Shown: piece after piece, positions 1 through 6,190 of the stretch
Position numbering within the stretch: position 1 is the first letter of the stretch
Layout of the letters: the number at the start of each line of letters is the position of its first letter
Assembly (NCBI GenBank): GCA_038238115.1
Contig: JBBRYB010000122.1
Location: 1 to 7,570 of the forward strand
Length of the DNA stretch: 7,570 nt
DNA from: JBBRYB01 sp038238115
Lineage (GTDB): Bacteria > Actinomycetota > Actinomycetes > Propionibacteriales > Nocardioidaceae
Direction of reading: 5' to 3'
The notes under the pieces: model-generated
The model's database searches: none
Seen by the model: the letters and a program-made list of their open reading frames with translations, nothing else
What the model was told of the DNA's origin: nothing
Position numbers and translations under genes: made by a program

Positions 1-139
1 CCTTGCTCAGATTGATCTTGTGGCCGTGCAGGTCGAAATGACCGAACCGCTCCGGTGTCCTGGCAACCGCTGCCTGGGGCATCAGCCCGGCTATGAGCAG
101 GGCCGCTACCCCTAGCGACCAAAACGGTCTCCGCCTCAT
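1..139 (-). CDS. N-terminal fragment of a secreted protein of unknown function
   Basis: The gene runs off the left edge and only its first 46 codons are present. The ATG at 139-137 is preceded by an AAGGGAG Shine-Dalgarno (151-145) at 5-nt spacing. The protein starts MRRRPFWSLGVAALLIAGL, a textbook Sec signal peptide: an Arg-rich n-region, a hydrophobic core, and an A-V-A signal peptidase I site near residue 26. There is no lipobox cysteine, so it is probably exported and released or anchored otherwise. The mature part begins RTPERFGHFDLHGHKINLSK, which I do not recognise. Its start is divergent from the oxidoreductase gene at 384, with about 244 bp between them. The signal peptide is seen directly; the function cannot be inferred from this fragment. 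Confidence 0.72.
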   Translation of the reverse strand, partial: MRRRPFWSLGVAALLIAGLMPQAAVARTPERFGHFDLHGHKINLSK

Positions 140-283
140 TGGGTCTCCCTTCCTCGCTCTCCCCTGCAACCGGGGGCAAACACCAATGCCGCCAGCAAAG
201 CATCCCTGGGTATGCCGGTGGCGCGGCGCTCAATGTATCGCGGCGCGCAAGTGGGGGAAAGGCGGATTCGTGACCTTTGACAC

Positions 284-313
284 CGTGACGCATCCTGGAG
301 GTCGGTATACACT
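284..313 (+). promoter_or_regulatory. possible promoter in the divergent intergenic region
   Basis: The 140-383 gap between two divergent starts must hold both promoters. A TATACACT box at 306-313 lies 16 bp after CGTGAC (284-289), acceptable -10/-35 elements for a high-GC bacterium, and about 70 bp upstream of the ATG at 384. A better-looking TTGACA at 277-282 is 23 bp from TATACA, too far to pair with it. This is motif reading only; no operator or riboswitch is seen in the gap. Confidence 0.25.
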
Positions 314-383
314 GTAATCCTGAGCGGTTTCCAACTCCCAGCGCGGGATGGGGACCGCGCCGTACCACCGAGGAGATCGAGTC

Positions 384-847
384 ATGGCCACAGCCACAGC
401 CACAGCCACAGCGCATTCACGCAGGGCCTCATCGACGACTTCCGGGCGCACGCCGGTCATACCACCAGCGGCCCCTTCGTCGGACGCGACCTGCTGCTCC
501 TGACGACCACCGGCGCCCGAAGTGGCGAGCGCCGGACCACGCCCCTGGTCTACACCCGCGACGGTGACCACTACGTGATCGTTGCCTCGAAAGGCGGCGC
601 CGATTCGCATCCCGCCTGGTACCACAACCTCCTGGCCAATCCCCACGTGACGATCGAAGTCGAGGACGAGATCGTTCCGGTGACCGCGAACGAGGCCAAA
701 GGAGCGGAGCGCACGCGTCTCTACGACGCGCACGCGGAGATCAACCCGGGCTTCTGGGACTACGAGAAGAAGACCAGCCGCTTGATCCCGGTCTTCGTGC
801 TGGAGCGTACCGGCCAGCCGAGCCGCTACCCCGAAGCGCCCGAATAG
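384..847 (+). CDS. DUF385/Ddn-like (F420-dependent nitroreductase family) oxidoreductase, start and body in different frames
   Basis: The body matches the split-barrel nitroreductase/deazaflavin-dependent oxidoreductase family (DUF385, Mycobacterium Ddn relatives), small cytoplasmic enzymes that bind F420 or a flavin and reduce varied substrates. Family hallmarks in one frame (416-844, about 143 codons) are FTQGLIDDFRAHAGH, the GPF.G..LLLLTTTGARSGE core, TTPLVY, then GGADSHPAWYHNLLANP and a C-terminal half with VFVLERT. The oddity is the start. The ATG at 384 has an AGGAG Shine-Dalgarno (371-375) at 8-nt spacing, but its frame gives MATATATATAHSRRAS and stops about 40 codons on. The conserved frame has no ATG, GTG or TTG before GTG 575, which would delete half the fold. 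One extra base (or two fewer) between 386 and 416, at a hexanucleotide repeat, would restore a full-length gene. It is therefore a frameshifted gene, a sequencing error, or less likely a recoded one. Its last 22 bp overlap the convergent permease gene. Confidence 0.72.
387..410 (+). repeat. hexanucleotide tandem repeat (GCCACA)x4 at the 5' end of the oxidoreductase gene
   Basis: Four perfect GCCACA copies directly follow the ATG at 384. They encode (Ala-Thr)4 in the ATG frame and (His-Ser)n in the frame of the conserved body. Slippage by whole units would not change the frame, so the repeat alone does not make a classical phase-variation switch. It does mark the spot where the frame is lost. 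Confidence 0.9.
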
Positions 848-1611
848 CTCCGCAGGCCGACGCGGAAGAACCAGCGTGTGACGATCATCAACCCAAGGGC
901 GAATGCCGCCGCGAGACCGAGCGTCTCCGGGGCCAGGCGGCTGGTCAAGGCCTGCGCAGGTACCGTGACCGCGAACGCGATCGGCACCAGGAAGGTCAGG
1001 CTGACCCGCAACCAACCGGGGTAGATCGTGACCGGCCAGCGACCCGATTGGTAGACGCCCTCGAAGAGCTCGTGGATCTCGTCGATGCGGACGATCCAGA
1101 AAGCGACCGTGGTCAGGATCAACCAGAAGCAGTAGATCATCAGCGCCCCCAGCAGAAGCGCAACGGCGAACGCCAGGGCCTCGAGCGGCCCCACCCTGCC
1201 GGTCAGCCCACCGACCGCCACGAGCAGGGTCACCAGCCCAACCGCGATGTCCACGGCCCGCCAGATGCGCACCTCGCGAACGCTCGACAGCACCTGTACG
1301 TCGTCTGGCTTGGTGAGCACGAAATCGAACGTGCCCAGGCGGATGTCCTCGCGAAGTCGCTCCATGTTCGGTTGGATCGAGGTGCCGATGATCCCGCCCA
1401 TCAGCGTGTGAACGCCCATAACCGCGAGCAGCTCCGCCGGGGTCCAGCCATTCAGCGATGGCGTGTGGCTGAAGACGAGCGCCAGCACTGCCAACCCGGT
1501 GCGCAGGGAGATGGCCGACTGGAGCAGCTGGAGCGCGAAGTTGGCGCGGTACTGGAGCTCGTTCATCGCCCCGACGCGGAAGAAGGCCCACGTCAGCCGG
1601 ATCGCACGCAT
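826..1611 (-). CDS. ABC-2 type transporter permease (ABC2_membrane_6-like), intact
   Basis: This is a 261-residue integral membrane protein, normal length for the family of paired ABC-2 permeases that work with one separate ATPase to export an unknown substrate. Family-like segments are the N-terminal amphipathic stretch (MNELQYRANF, residues 16-25), LREDIRLGTFDFVLTKPDD (86-104, the conserved gate-helix region) and RWPVTIYPGWLR (191-202). About six hydrophobic segments are visible, near residues 26-47, 60-78, 118-138, 143-172, 203-222 and 230-248. The ATG at 1611 is chosen because the homologous sequence starts there (MRAIRLTWAFFRVG). It lies only 8 nt after the stop of the upstream permease and has a weak Shine-Dalgarno, suggesting translational coupling. 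No ATPase gene is present in the window, so the transporter encoded here is incomplete. Its 3' end overlaps the convergent oxidoreductase gene by 22 bp. Confidence 0.85.
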   Translation of the reverse strand: MRAIRLTWAFFRVGAMNELQYRANFALQLLQSAISLRTGLAVLALVFSHTPSLNGWTPAELLAVMGVHTLMGGIIGTSIQPNMERLREDIRLGTFDFVLTKPDDVQVLSSVREVRIWRAVDIAVGLVTLLVAVGGLTGRVGPLEALAFAVALLLGALMIYCFWLILTTVAFWIVRIDEIHELFEGVYQSGRWPVTIYPGWLRVSLTFLVPIAFAVTVPAQALTSRLAPETLGLAAAFALGLMIVTRWFFRVGLRSYSGASG

Positions 1612-1619
1612 CCGACGCT

Positions 1620-2882
1620 CTACCCGGACACGGCGCTGTAGCGTCGAATGGCGTAACGCCACACAACGCGGACGAGGATGGAGCCCGCGGCGATCCAGAA
1701 CAGCTGCGCCGCCAGCCCTCCGAGCAACTGCTGCTGGGAGAGGTTTCCGACCAGCGCCTCGATGGGAAAGCCGAACGTCCAGCGGAACGGCAGCAGATCG
1801 GCGAGCCCCTGGACCCAGTCGGGCATGAGCGACATGGGCACGAGGCGGCCCGAGAGCAGCAGCTCGGCCGCGATGTAGAGCTGGAAAATCGGCCCGACGC
1901 GCGTGGTCCAGAAGGTGATGAGGCCCAGGCTCGACTGGTTCAGCGACCGGATCAGGTACGCACCCCAGATCGCGACCGCGAAGACGGCGATCGCCAGCGG
2001 CGACGGGTTGAGTTGTGGATGGAAAACGAGTACCAGGACCGCGGCAATCGGGAGCCACATGAGGATCACCACGAACTTCCAGCCCAGGAAGAACCCGAGA
2101 TCCTCCACGATCGGGAAGAGCGGTCGCAGCAGCTTCGCGGAGAGCTGACCCTCACGGATCCGCTCTTCCCAGCCATACGGCGTGAAGACGATGTTCATGT
2201 TCCGGACCAGCGTCCAAACGATGTAGTAGGCGGCGAACGCTCCCGGCGTATACCCGCCGACGGACCCTCCCTGCTGCTCCGCGACGGTCGACCAGACCAC
2301 GAGGTAGCGCGAGCTGATAAGGGCGAAGAAGAGGCTGGCGGCTTCCGGGTCGAAGGGGATGTAGCCGGCCTCGTCGACCACGAGCAGCGGCATCCGCCCG
2401 AGGCGCTCGAGCTCCTCGTCGAGCCGCCCCGCCCGCTTGGCGGCGCCCAGGCGGTTGACCCACTGATGGGCCGTGGCGAAGGCGACCCGGTGACCACGGC
2501 GGGCAGCCTGCACCGCGAGGGCAATGCTCAAATGCGTCTTGCCGGTGCCCGGCGGTCCCAGGAAGACGATGTTCTTGGCCTCGGCCAGGAAGTCGAGCTG
2601 GGCAAGGTGGGCGATGAGCTGGCGGTTGACGGAGGTCTGGATCGTGAAGTCGAAGTCGTCGAGCGTCTTGACCGCTGGAAAGCGGGCGGCTTTCACCCGC
2701 GCGGCGCCACCGTGGCTGTCGCGTGCCGAGACCTCCTCGGAGAGCACCGCGGCCAGATACGCCTCGTAGTCCCAGCCCTCGTCGCGGGCCTGCTGCGCCA
2801 GGCGGCCCGAGACCGCCTTGATGCGGGGTGCCTTGAGGGCGCGACTGAGGTAGACGAGCTCGGATGCGGCCGTCGTGCTCAT
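1620..2882 (-). CDS. in-frame fusion: truncated IstB (IS21 helper ATPase) joined to an N-terminally truncated ABC-2 permease
   Basis: One uninterrupted 420-codon frame holds parts of two unrelated proteins. Residues 1-193 are the IS21 helper IstB, a DnaC/DnaA-like AAA+ ATPase: the helical N-terminal region, Walker A GPPGTGKT (109-116), Walker B LLVVDE (166-171) and YIPFDPEAASLFFALISSRY (174-193). In full IstB proteins of about 250 residues, SSRY is followed by a strand ending in TSN and a C-terminal lid; both are absent here. From about residue 194 (near base 2303) the sequence is the ABC-2/DUF990-type permease that partners the downstream gene. It shows EGQLSAKLLRP (244-254), hydrophobic segments near 262-287, 295-312, 331-345 and 390-408, SLMPDWVQGLADLLPFRW (351-368) and the C-terminal RRYSAVSG. 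Roughly 35-50 N-terminal residues of the permease, including its first membrane helix, appear to be missing. Its ATG overlaps the istA stop as ATGA (2879-2882), the normal IS21 arrangement. The product is probably non-functional as either protein, though an active chimera cannot be excluded. An assembly join is the main alternative. Confidence 0.8.
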   Translation of the reverse strand: MSTTAASELVYLSRALKAPRIKAVSGRLAQQARDEGWDYEAYLAAVLSEEVSARDSHGGAARVKAARFPAVKTLDDFDFTIQTSVNRQLIAHLAQLDFLAEAKNIVFLGPPGTGKTHLSIALAVQAARRGHRVAFATAHQWVNRLGAAKRAGRLDEELERLGRMPLLVVDEAGYIPFDPEAASLFFALISSRYLVVWSTVAEQQGGSVGGYTPGAFAAYYIVWTLVRNMNIVFTPYGWEERIREGQLSAKLLRPLFPIVEDLGFFLGWKFVVILMWLPIAAVLVLVFHPQLNPSPLAIAVFAVAIWGAYLIRSLNQSSLGLITFWTTRVGPIFQLYIAAELLLSGRLVPMSLMPDWVQGLADLLPFRWTFGFPIEALVGNLSQQQLLGGLAAQLFWIAAGSILVRVVWRYAIRRYSAVSG

Positions 2883-4099
2883 GGCCGGTTCTCCCAGAGG
2901 GCGTCATAGCGGCCGAGATCGACGGCCGGCAGCTCCACGTCGCCATCGATGAGCCGGTCGCGGGCCTCGCGGGCGAGGCGCACGGCCCGGCCGTGGGCCG
3001 GGTCGAGGACCACGTCGGCGGGCACGAAGCTGCGCCGGTGGCTGGCGATCTCGATGCCCTCGCAGGCGATGCTCACGAGCGCCTGCGAGACGCGCATGCT
3101 GACGTGGCGGCCGGCATAGGCGGGCGGCACCGAGTAGTCGGCGGAGAGCACCCGCACGAAGCCCTTGACGGCGCGCGCCTCGAGGTGCAGGTCGGTGTCG
3201 GGCAGCGGCTCGGGCAGCCGCGCCAGGTGACCCCGCTCGACGGCCCAGGCACCCTCGACGCTGGTGCCCGTGCGTCGCAGCCGGCGGCGGAAGGCAACCT
3301 CAGCTGTCCAGTCGTCGTGCTGGCCCTGCAGGTCCTCGAGGGAGCTGAAGGTGCGCAGCGGCAGGAAGCTCGTCTCGAGGTAGCCGATGGTGCGCTCCAC
3401 CGCGCCCTTGGACGGCCGCCGGGGACGCAGCACGATGGCCCTGCTGTGGAGAGCACCCAGCAGGCCCGCCACCTCGGGGTGCAGCCGGGCCCGCCCCCGC
3501 TCGCGGCGGGCCACCACCGAGGCGTCGTTGTCGAAGACGTAGGCGCCGGGCGCGCCGCCCAGGCGCTCGGTGCAGCGCAGCAGCGAGGGACGCAGGTCGC
3601 CCACCGTGCGGCCGAGGGCGAAGACCGCCGCGTGAGCGCCCGACCACGGCAACGTCGTGACCAGACCGAAGGCCTCGCGGCGCTGGCCATGGCCGACCGG
3701 CACCCGCGTGCCGGTGTGCCACCAGTCGACCTGGCCGATCTCGCCGGGTTGATAGCTCGTCCGCTGGAAGGCGCGGGCCGCGAGGAAGCCGGGACGCACC
3801 CGCGCGAGGTGTTCCTTCAGGATGCTGATGCCGCCCCGGTAGCCGTCGGCGCGGAGGCGCTCGCGGACGACCGTGGCGCGGACCGTGGGATCGGTGTCGA
3901 GCATGGCCGCGATGGCGTCCCGATAGGGGTCGAGCTGCGAGCCTTGCGATCTGCGGACATAGCTGGGCGGCTCAGCGAGGCTCAGCAGCCGATCGACGGT
4001 GTTGCGGCTCATCCTCAGCCGGCGGGCGATGGCCGCCTTGGGCAGGCCCTCTCGATGGAAGAGCCGATGGACCTCGGCCCAGTCCTCCACCTGATGCAC
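2879..4099 (-). CDS. istA: IS21-family transposase IstA
   Basis: This is the DDE transposase that cuts and joins IS21 ends together with IstB. The start chosen is GTG 4099 (VHQVEDWAEVHRLF), because IS21 transposases typically begin near a .VEDWAEI motif and a GGAGG lies 5 nt upstream. An in-frame GTG at 4150 would add 17 residues (423 aa). Numbered from 4150, the helix-turn-helix is AAIARRLRMSRNTVDRLL (39-56), and the catalytic core has D142 (GQVDWW), an acidic residue in YVFDND (D207/D209) and E252 (KGAVERTIGYLE). The C-terminal region (about 320-400) includes the SADYSVPPAYAGRHV module usual in this family. It has full length and an uninterrupted frame, so the protein may still be made. Its stop overlaps the istB start by 4 nt. 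Confidence 0.9.
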   Translation of the reverse strand: MHQVEDWAEVHRLFHREGLPKAAIARRLRMSRNTVDRLLSLAEPPSYVRRSQGSQLDPYRDAIAAMLDTDPTVRATVVRERLRADGYRGGISILKEHLARVRPGFLAARAFQRTSYQPGEIGQVDWWHTGTRVPVGHGQRREAFGLVTTLPWSGAHAAVFALGRTVGDLRPSLLRCTERLGGAPGAYVFDNDASVVARRERGRARLHPEVAGLLGALHSRAIVLRPRRPSKGAVERTIGYLETSFLPLRTFSSLEDLQGQHDDWTAEVAFRRRLRRTGTSVEGAWAVERGHLARLPEPLPDTDLHLEARAVKGFVRVLSADYSVPPAYAGRHVSMRVSQALVSIACEGIEIASHRRSFVPADVVLDPAHGRAVRLAREARDRLIDGDVELPAVDLGRYDALWENRP

Positions 4100-4161
4100 T
4101 CCTTCCTCCCTCGCTGCGAGCTCCTGTGCTCGCTCGAGGGTGCCAGTCACGTCCTGGATTG

Positions 4162-4213
4162 GTGCTCAGGTTTCGACCGGCGGGAAGTGCTCAGTTTTGC
4201 GCCGGCGTCGACA
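4162..4213 (-). repeat. left end of the IS21 element with two CTGAGCAC transposase-site repeats
   Basis: On the minus strand the end opens with TGTCGACGCCGG and contains CTGAGCAC twice (4194-4187 and 4169-4162), 25 bp apart, in related contexts (AAAACTGAGCACTT and AAACCTGAGCACCA). IS21-family elements begin with TG and carry several such internal repeats, where IstA binds. The exact outer base (4213) is inferred from the TGT start, because the other end is missing and cannot be compared. Confidence 0.65.
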
Positions 4214-4277
4214 GGCCCCGACCATCCTCATCAACGGAGTGCCTGCACCTTCGCCGAAGACGGTCGTCGAGCTTGGC

Positions 4278-4601
4278 ATGACATCTCGTGGCGACCCGAG
4301 AGTCGCTCTCGTCTTGGAGCTGATCAGTCAGCCGCTTTCGTGGACCGCTTTGGGTAATGTTTTAGACGCAATCGAAGAGGACGTCGGCGGCGAGGCCGCT
4401 CTCAGGGCGAAGGCTTGGGTGCCCGCAGTGGACCTAAAGCAGTTCACCCAGAACGCGAACGCCATTGAGAATGCTCCTTCCGGTGGACGCCACGCGAAGT
4501 CGCGATGTCGGGTTGGAAAGCCGGGGAACGTGATGGCTTTCGGTAAGGCGAGTCGCCTCATCGTCGACCTTGTCGAACGTTGGCTCCGCGAGCGGAACTA
4601 A
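4278..4601 (+). CDS. conserved-looking hypothetical protein, possibly 5'-truncated by the IS21 element
   Basis: About 107 codons from ATG 4278 (MTSRGDPRVALVLELISQPL), with no strong Shine-Dalgarno. The protein is soluble and has a W-xx-L...D-VGG...FTQNAN....GRHAK pattern and a C-terminal helix ending VERWLRERN. I recall small uncharacterised bacterial proteins of this general shape but cannot name a family. The frame stays open upstream (TILINGVPAPSPKTVVEL) into the IS21 end, with alternative starts at GTG 4239 and 4140 inside the element. The original gene may have been longer and lost its 5' end when the element arrived. Its stop overlaps that of the convergent minus-strand gene by 3-4 bp. 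It could be a relic; function unknown. Confidence 0.55.
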   Translation: MTSRGDPRVALVLELISQPLSWTALGNVLDAIEEDVGGEAALRAKAWVPAVDLKQFTQNANAIENAPSGGRHAKSRCRVGKPGNVMAFGKASRLIVDLVERWLRERN

Positions 4602-4846
4602 CGCGGAGTCCGGCCCTCGCCTCTCTCGCGGAGGCAGCGGGCCATCTCGCGGACCACGCCCAGCTCCGTTGGCGCGACAGCCGTCCATTCGCGCTTCCTG
4701 ACACCCACGACCGCGCGTTCGCTCGGATCAAACGCGTACATCAGCCACCCGTTCCGCTCCTGGTGCAAGCTCGGGCTACCAACGAACCAGCCGCTCGGCG
4801 TGGCGTCGTGGAGTTCTGCCCACGCCTGCTCCAAGGTGCTATCCAT
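4598..4846 (-). CDS. small hypothetical protein
   Basis: 82 codons from ATG 4846 (MDSTLEQAWAELHDATPSGW). The frame continues to GTG 4882 and TTG 4885, giving up to 95 aa, but none of these starts has a clear Shine-Dalgarno. The sequence is rich in W and R/E: GWFVGSPSLH, WLMYAFDPSE, GVRKREWTAVAP, then the helix ELGVVREMARCLRE. There is no signal peptide or membrane segment. The composition looks like a real, compact alpha/beta protein, and I have an impression of similar short hypothetical proteins in high-GC bacteria, but I cannot assign a domain. It is tail to tail with the plus-strand gene ending at 4601 and downstream of, and codirectional with, the cyclase gene, separated by 219 bp. Confidence 0.6.
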   Translation of the reverse strand: MDSTLEQAWAELHDATPSGWFVGSPSLHQERNGWLMYAFDPSERAVVGVRKREWTAVAPTELGVVREMARCLRERGEGRTPR

Positions 4847-4987
4847 CGCGAACGAGAGAGCGGAACGAGGATGCGAGTACACCAACTCAGGTGGTCGACA
4901 GGTCTATGTCGCCCCGTATGTCGCCTTCGAGAAAGGCCGTGAAACCGCGAGTGCGCAAGAACCGGTGAAGCCGTCGGTTCGACCTTT

Positions 4988-4999
4988 GTCCAGCTGGAC
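4988..4999. repeat. 12-bp perfect palindrome in the gap between the cyclase and the small hypothetical gene
   Basis: GTCCAGCTGGAC is its own reverse complement. It sits 66 bp beyond the cyclase stop. Nearby GAACCG (4959-4964) and CGGTTC (4975-4980) form a second 6-bp inverted repeat with a 10-nt loop. Neither is followed by a T tract on the minus strand, so these are only possible terminator or operator structures. Nothing else is apparent in 4847-5065. Confidence 0.3.
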
Positions 5000-5065
5000 T
5001 CCAAGTTCACCTTGCCCACTGCGGCGGAGGTTGTCCCGCGAATTGCTCGTCGACCTTCGGCCCAT

Positions 5066-5926
5066 TCAGACCCGCTTCGGCGTCGCGAGGCGGTAGAGCT
5101 GACGAGCCCCGTGGAGGCCCTTCAGCTCATGGACACCGGCGTCCTCGAAGGCCAGCTCGGAGCCATCGACCAGATCCATGACCGTTGCCGACACAAGGAT
5201 CTCGCCGGACCCCGCAACGGCCATGATCCTGGCCGCCGTGTGGACCGCAATGCCCCGGACATCGTCCCCGGCCATCTGGATCTCGCCCGTGTGGACGCCG
5301 GCGCGAATCTCCAGGCCAAGGCCATGGGCGGCCTCGCGGATGGCAGCCGCCCCCCGAACCGCCCGCTCAGCCCCGTCGAACTCGGCGAGCACGCCATCGC
5401 CGGTGGTCTTGACGAGGCGTCCCCGGTGGCGGTCAATTGCCATCGAGGCCTTGCGGTTGTGCTCGCCGATGAGGTCACGCCAGCGCGCGGCGCCGAGCTC
5501 CTCGGCGCGGTGGGTCGAGTCCACGATGTCGGTGAACACGATGGACGCCAGGACCCGTTCATCCCGGACGTCCCGCTGCTTCCCGTAGCTCCGCATCGCC
5601 TCGAAGTCGACCGAGACCCACGGCTCGTCCCCGACCACCCAAGCATCATGTCCAGGCGGGATCTCGAAGACATCACCCGGACCTATCTCCAGCTCCGTGC
5701 CATCGGGCATCTGGACGCGCAGTCGCCCTGACAGCGTGACCCCGAGGTGATGGTACTGACAGGTGTCGGTGCCGGCGATCGGCTGGATGTCCACCGACCA
5801 GCGCCAGCCCGGCTCGTAGGTCATCCGGCCGACGACCGCGTCGTCGAGCTCGACCACGTCAATCCGGCCGCGGGGCAGCGTCCTGACATCACTTGGGTGA
5901 CTGAATTGTTGGCGCTGGAGACGCAT
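5066..5926 (-). CDS. cupin domain-class III nucleotide cyclase (adenylate/guanylate cyclase)
   Basis: A 286-residue cytoplasmic protein. The start is ATG 5926, with GGAGAGGG at 5938-5931, 4 nt upstream; the frame is open further but without homology. Residues about 20-110 form a cupin-like barrel (RMTYEPGWRWSVDIQPI, CQYHHLGVTLSGRLRV, LEIGPGDVFEIPPGHDAWVVG), a likely ligand or metal sensor. Residues 124-283 are a class III cyclase catalytic domain: FTDIVDST (131-138, metal Asp133), VKTTGDGVLAEFDG (172-185, base-recognising Lys173, metal Asp177), HTGEI, and GDDVRGIAVHTAARIM (220-235). Asp222 fits the adenine-recognition position and Arg233 the transition-state Arg. The usual transition-state Asn is His229, as is common in the COG2114 subfamily with GIAVH.AAR. 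The end HELKGLHGARQLYRL is typical. The likely reaction is ATP to cAMP, with the cupin tuning activity. No membrane segment is seen. The CRISPR array lies upstream and, if transcribed leftward, points toward this gene. Confidence 0.87.
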   Translation of the reverse strand: MRLQRQQFSHPSDVRTLPRGRIDVVELDDAVVGRMTYEPGWRWSVDIQPIAGTDTCQYHHLGVTLSGRLRVQMPDGTELEIGPGDVFEIPPGHDAWVVGDEPWVSVDFEAMRSYGKQRDVRDERVLASIVFTDIVDSTHRAEELGAARWRDLIGEHNRKASMAIDRHRGRLVKTTGDGVLAEFDGAERAVRGAAAIREAAHGLGLEIRAGVHTGEIQMAGDDVRGIAVHTAARIMAVAGSGEILVSATVMDLVDGSELAFEDAGVHELKGLHGARQLYRLATPKRV

Positions 5927-6092
5927 CAGACCCTCTCCGCCGCGATCGGCCATCGGGGCAATAATCATGGCACACGCCCCTGCCGTGAATAAGCGCGCGG
6001 TAAGCCCGGGGGTTATTGGCGCTATTGGCCGGTCATAGGAGAGGGGTTGGACGGTCCTGCGCCTGGGTGACGGGACTGTGCTGGGCGCGGCC

Positions 6093-6113
6093 GGCCGGCT
6101 GCGCGAGCCGGCC
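6093..6113. repeat. GC-rich perfect hairpin between the array and the cyclase gene
   Basis: GGCCGGCT and AGCCGGCC form a perfect 8-bp stem around the loop GCGCG. It lies 78 bp beyond the left-most CRISPR repeat. If the array is transcribed leftward, this is where the pre-crRNA would end, so it could act as a factor-independent-like terminator or block read-through into the cyclase, although no T tract follows. The rest of 5927-6190 holds a TATTGG direct repeat (6014-6019 and 6023-6028) that may belong to the cyclase promoter. Confidence 0.45.
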
Positions 6114-6190
6114 AAGATGCTGCGCGATTCCTCGGGCGAGCCGAGCAGGTGCGGCGAGTAGTTCGAGACGTCAGAGCCGCCGACGTTGTT

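Larger units (their letters stand above)
2304..4213 (-). mobile_element. IS21-family insertion sequence, 3'-truncated
   Basis: The element is read right to left. A terminus beginning TGTCGACGCC is at 4213, followed by subterminal repeats, then istA and istB overlapping by ATGA. IS21 elements are usually about 2.0-2.5 kb. This copy keeps about 1.9 kb and stops inside istB, so the right inverted repeat and any target-site duplication cannot be found. The inner boundary, about 2304, is set by where IstB similarity gives way to permease sequence and could be off by some bases. Without its second end and with a broken helper gene, it should be immobile unless complemented, and even then it has only one end. 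Confidence 0.8.

Noticed and set aside
277..311. TTGACA paired with TATACA as a consensus promoter
   Set aside because: The 23-bp spacing is too long for sigma70-type recognition; a weaker -35 at 284-289 fits better.
387..410. Phase-variable switch by hexanucleotide slippage
   Set aside because: The unit is six bases, so gain or loss of whole units keeps the reading frame and cannot turn the gene on or off by frame.
230..1666. 478-codon minus-strand ORF across the oxidoreductase and permease region
   Set aside because: It is out of frame with two recognisable protein families; its translation is Arg/Gly/Ala-rich and low in hydrophobic order, typical of antisense or off-frame reading in GC-rich DNA.
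2864..4357. 497-codon plus-strand ORF antisense to istA
   Set aside because: The opposite strand has a full IS21 transposase with DDE residues and helix-turn-helix; this frame shows no domain and crosses the IS boundary.
5012..5731. 239-codon plus-strand ORF opposite the cyclase gene
   Set aside because: It mirrors the cyclase, which has clear catalytic motifs; this frame has no recognisable domain.
6121..6157. Possible degenerate repeat left of the array
   Set aside because: About half of the bases match at best, mainly ATTCCTC and the terminal GCGAG; this is near chance for GC-rich sequence.
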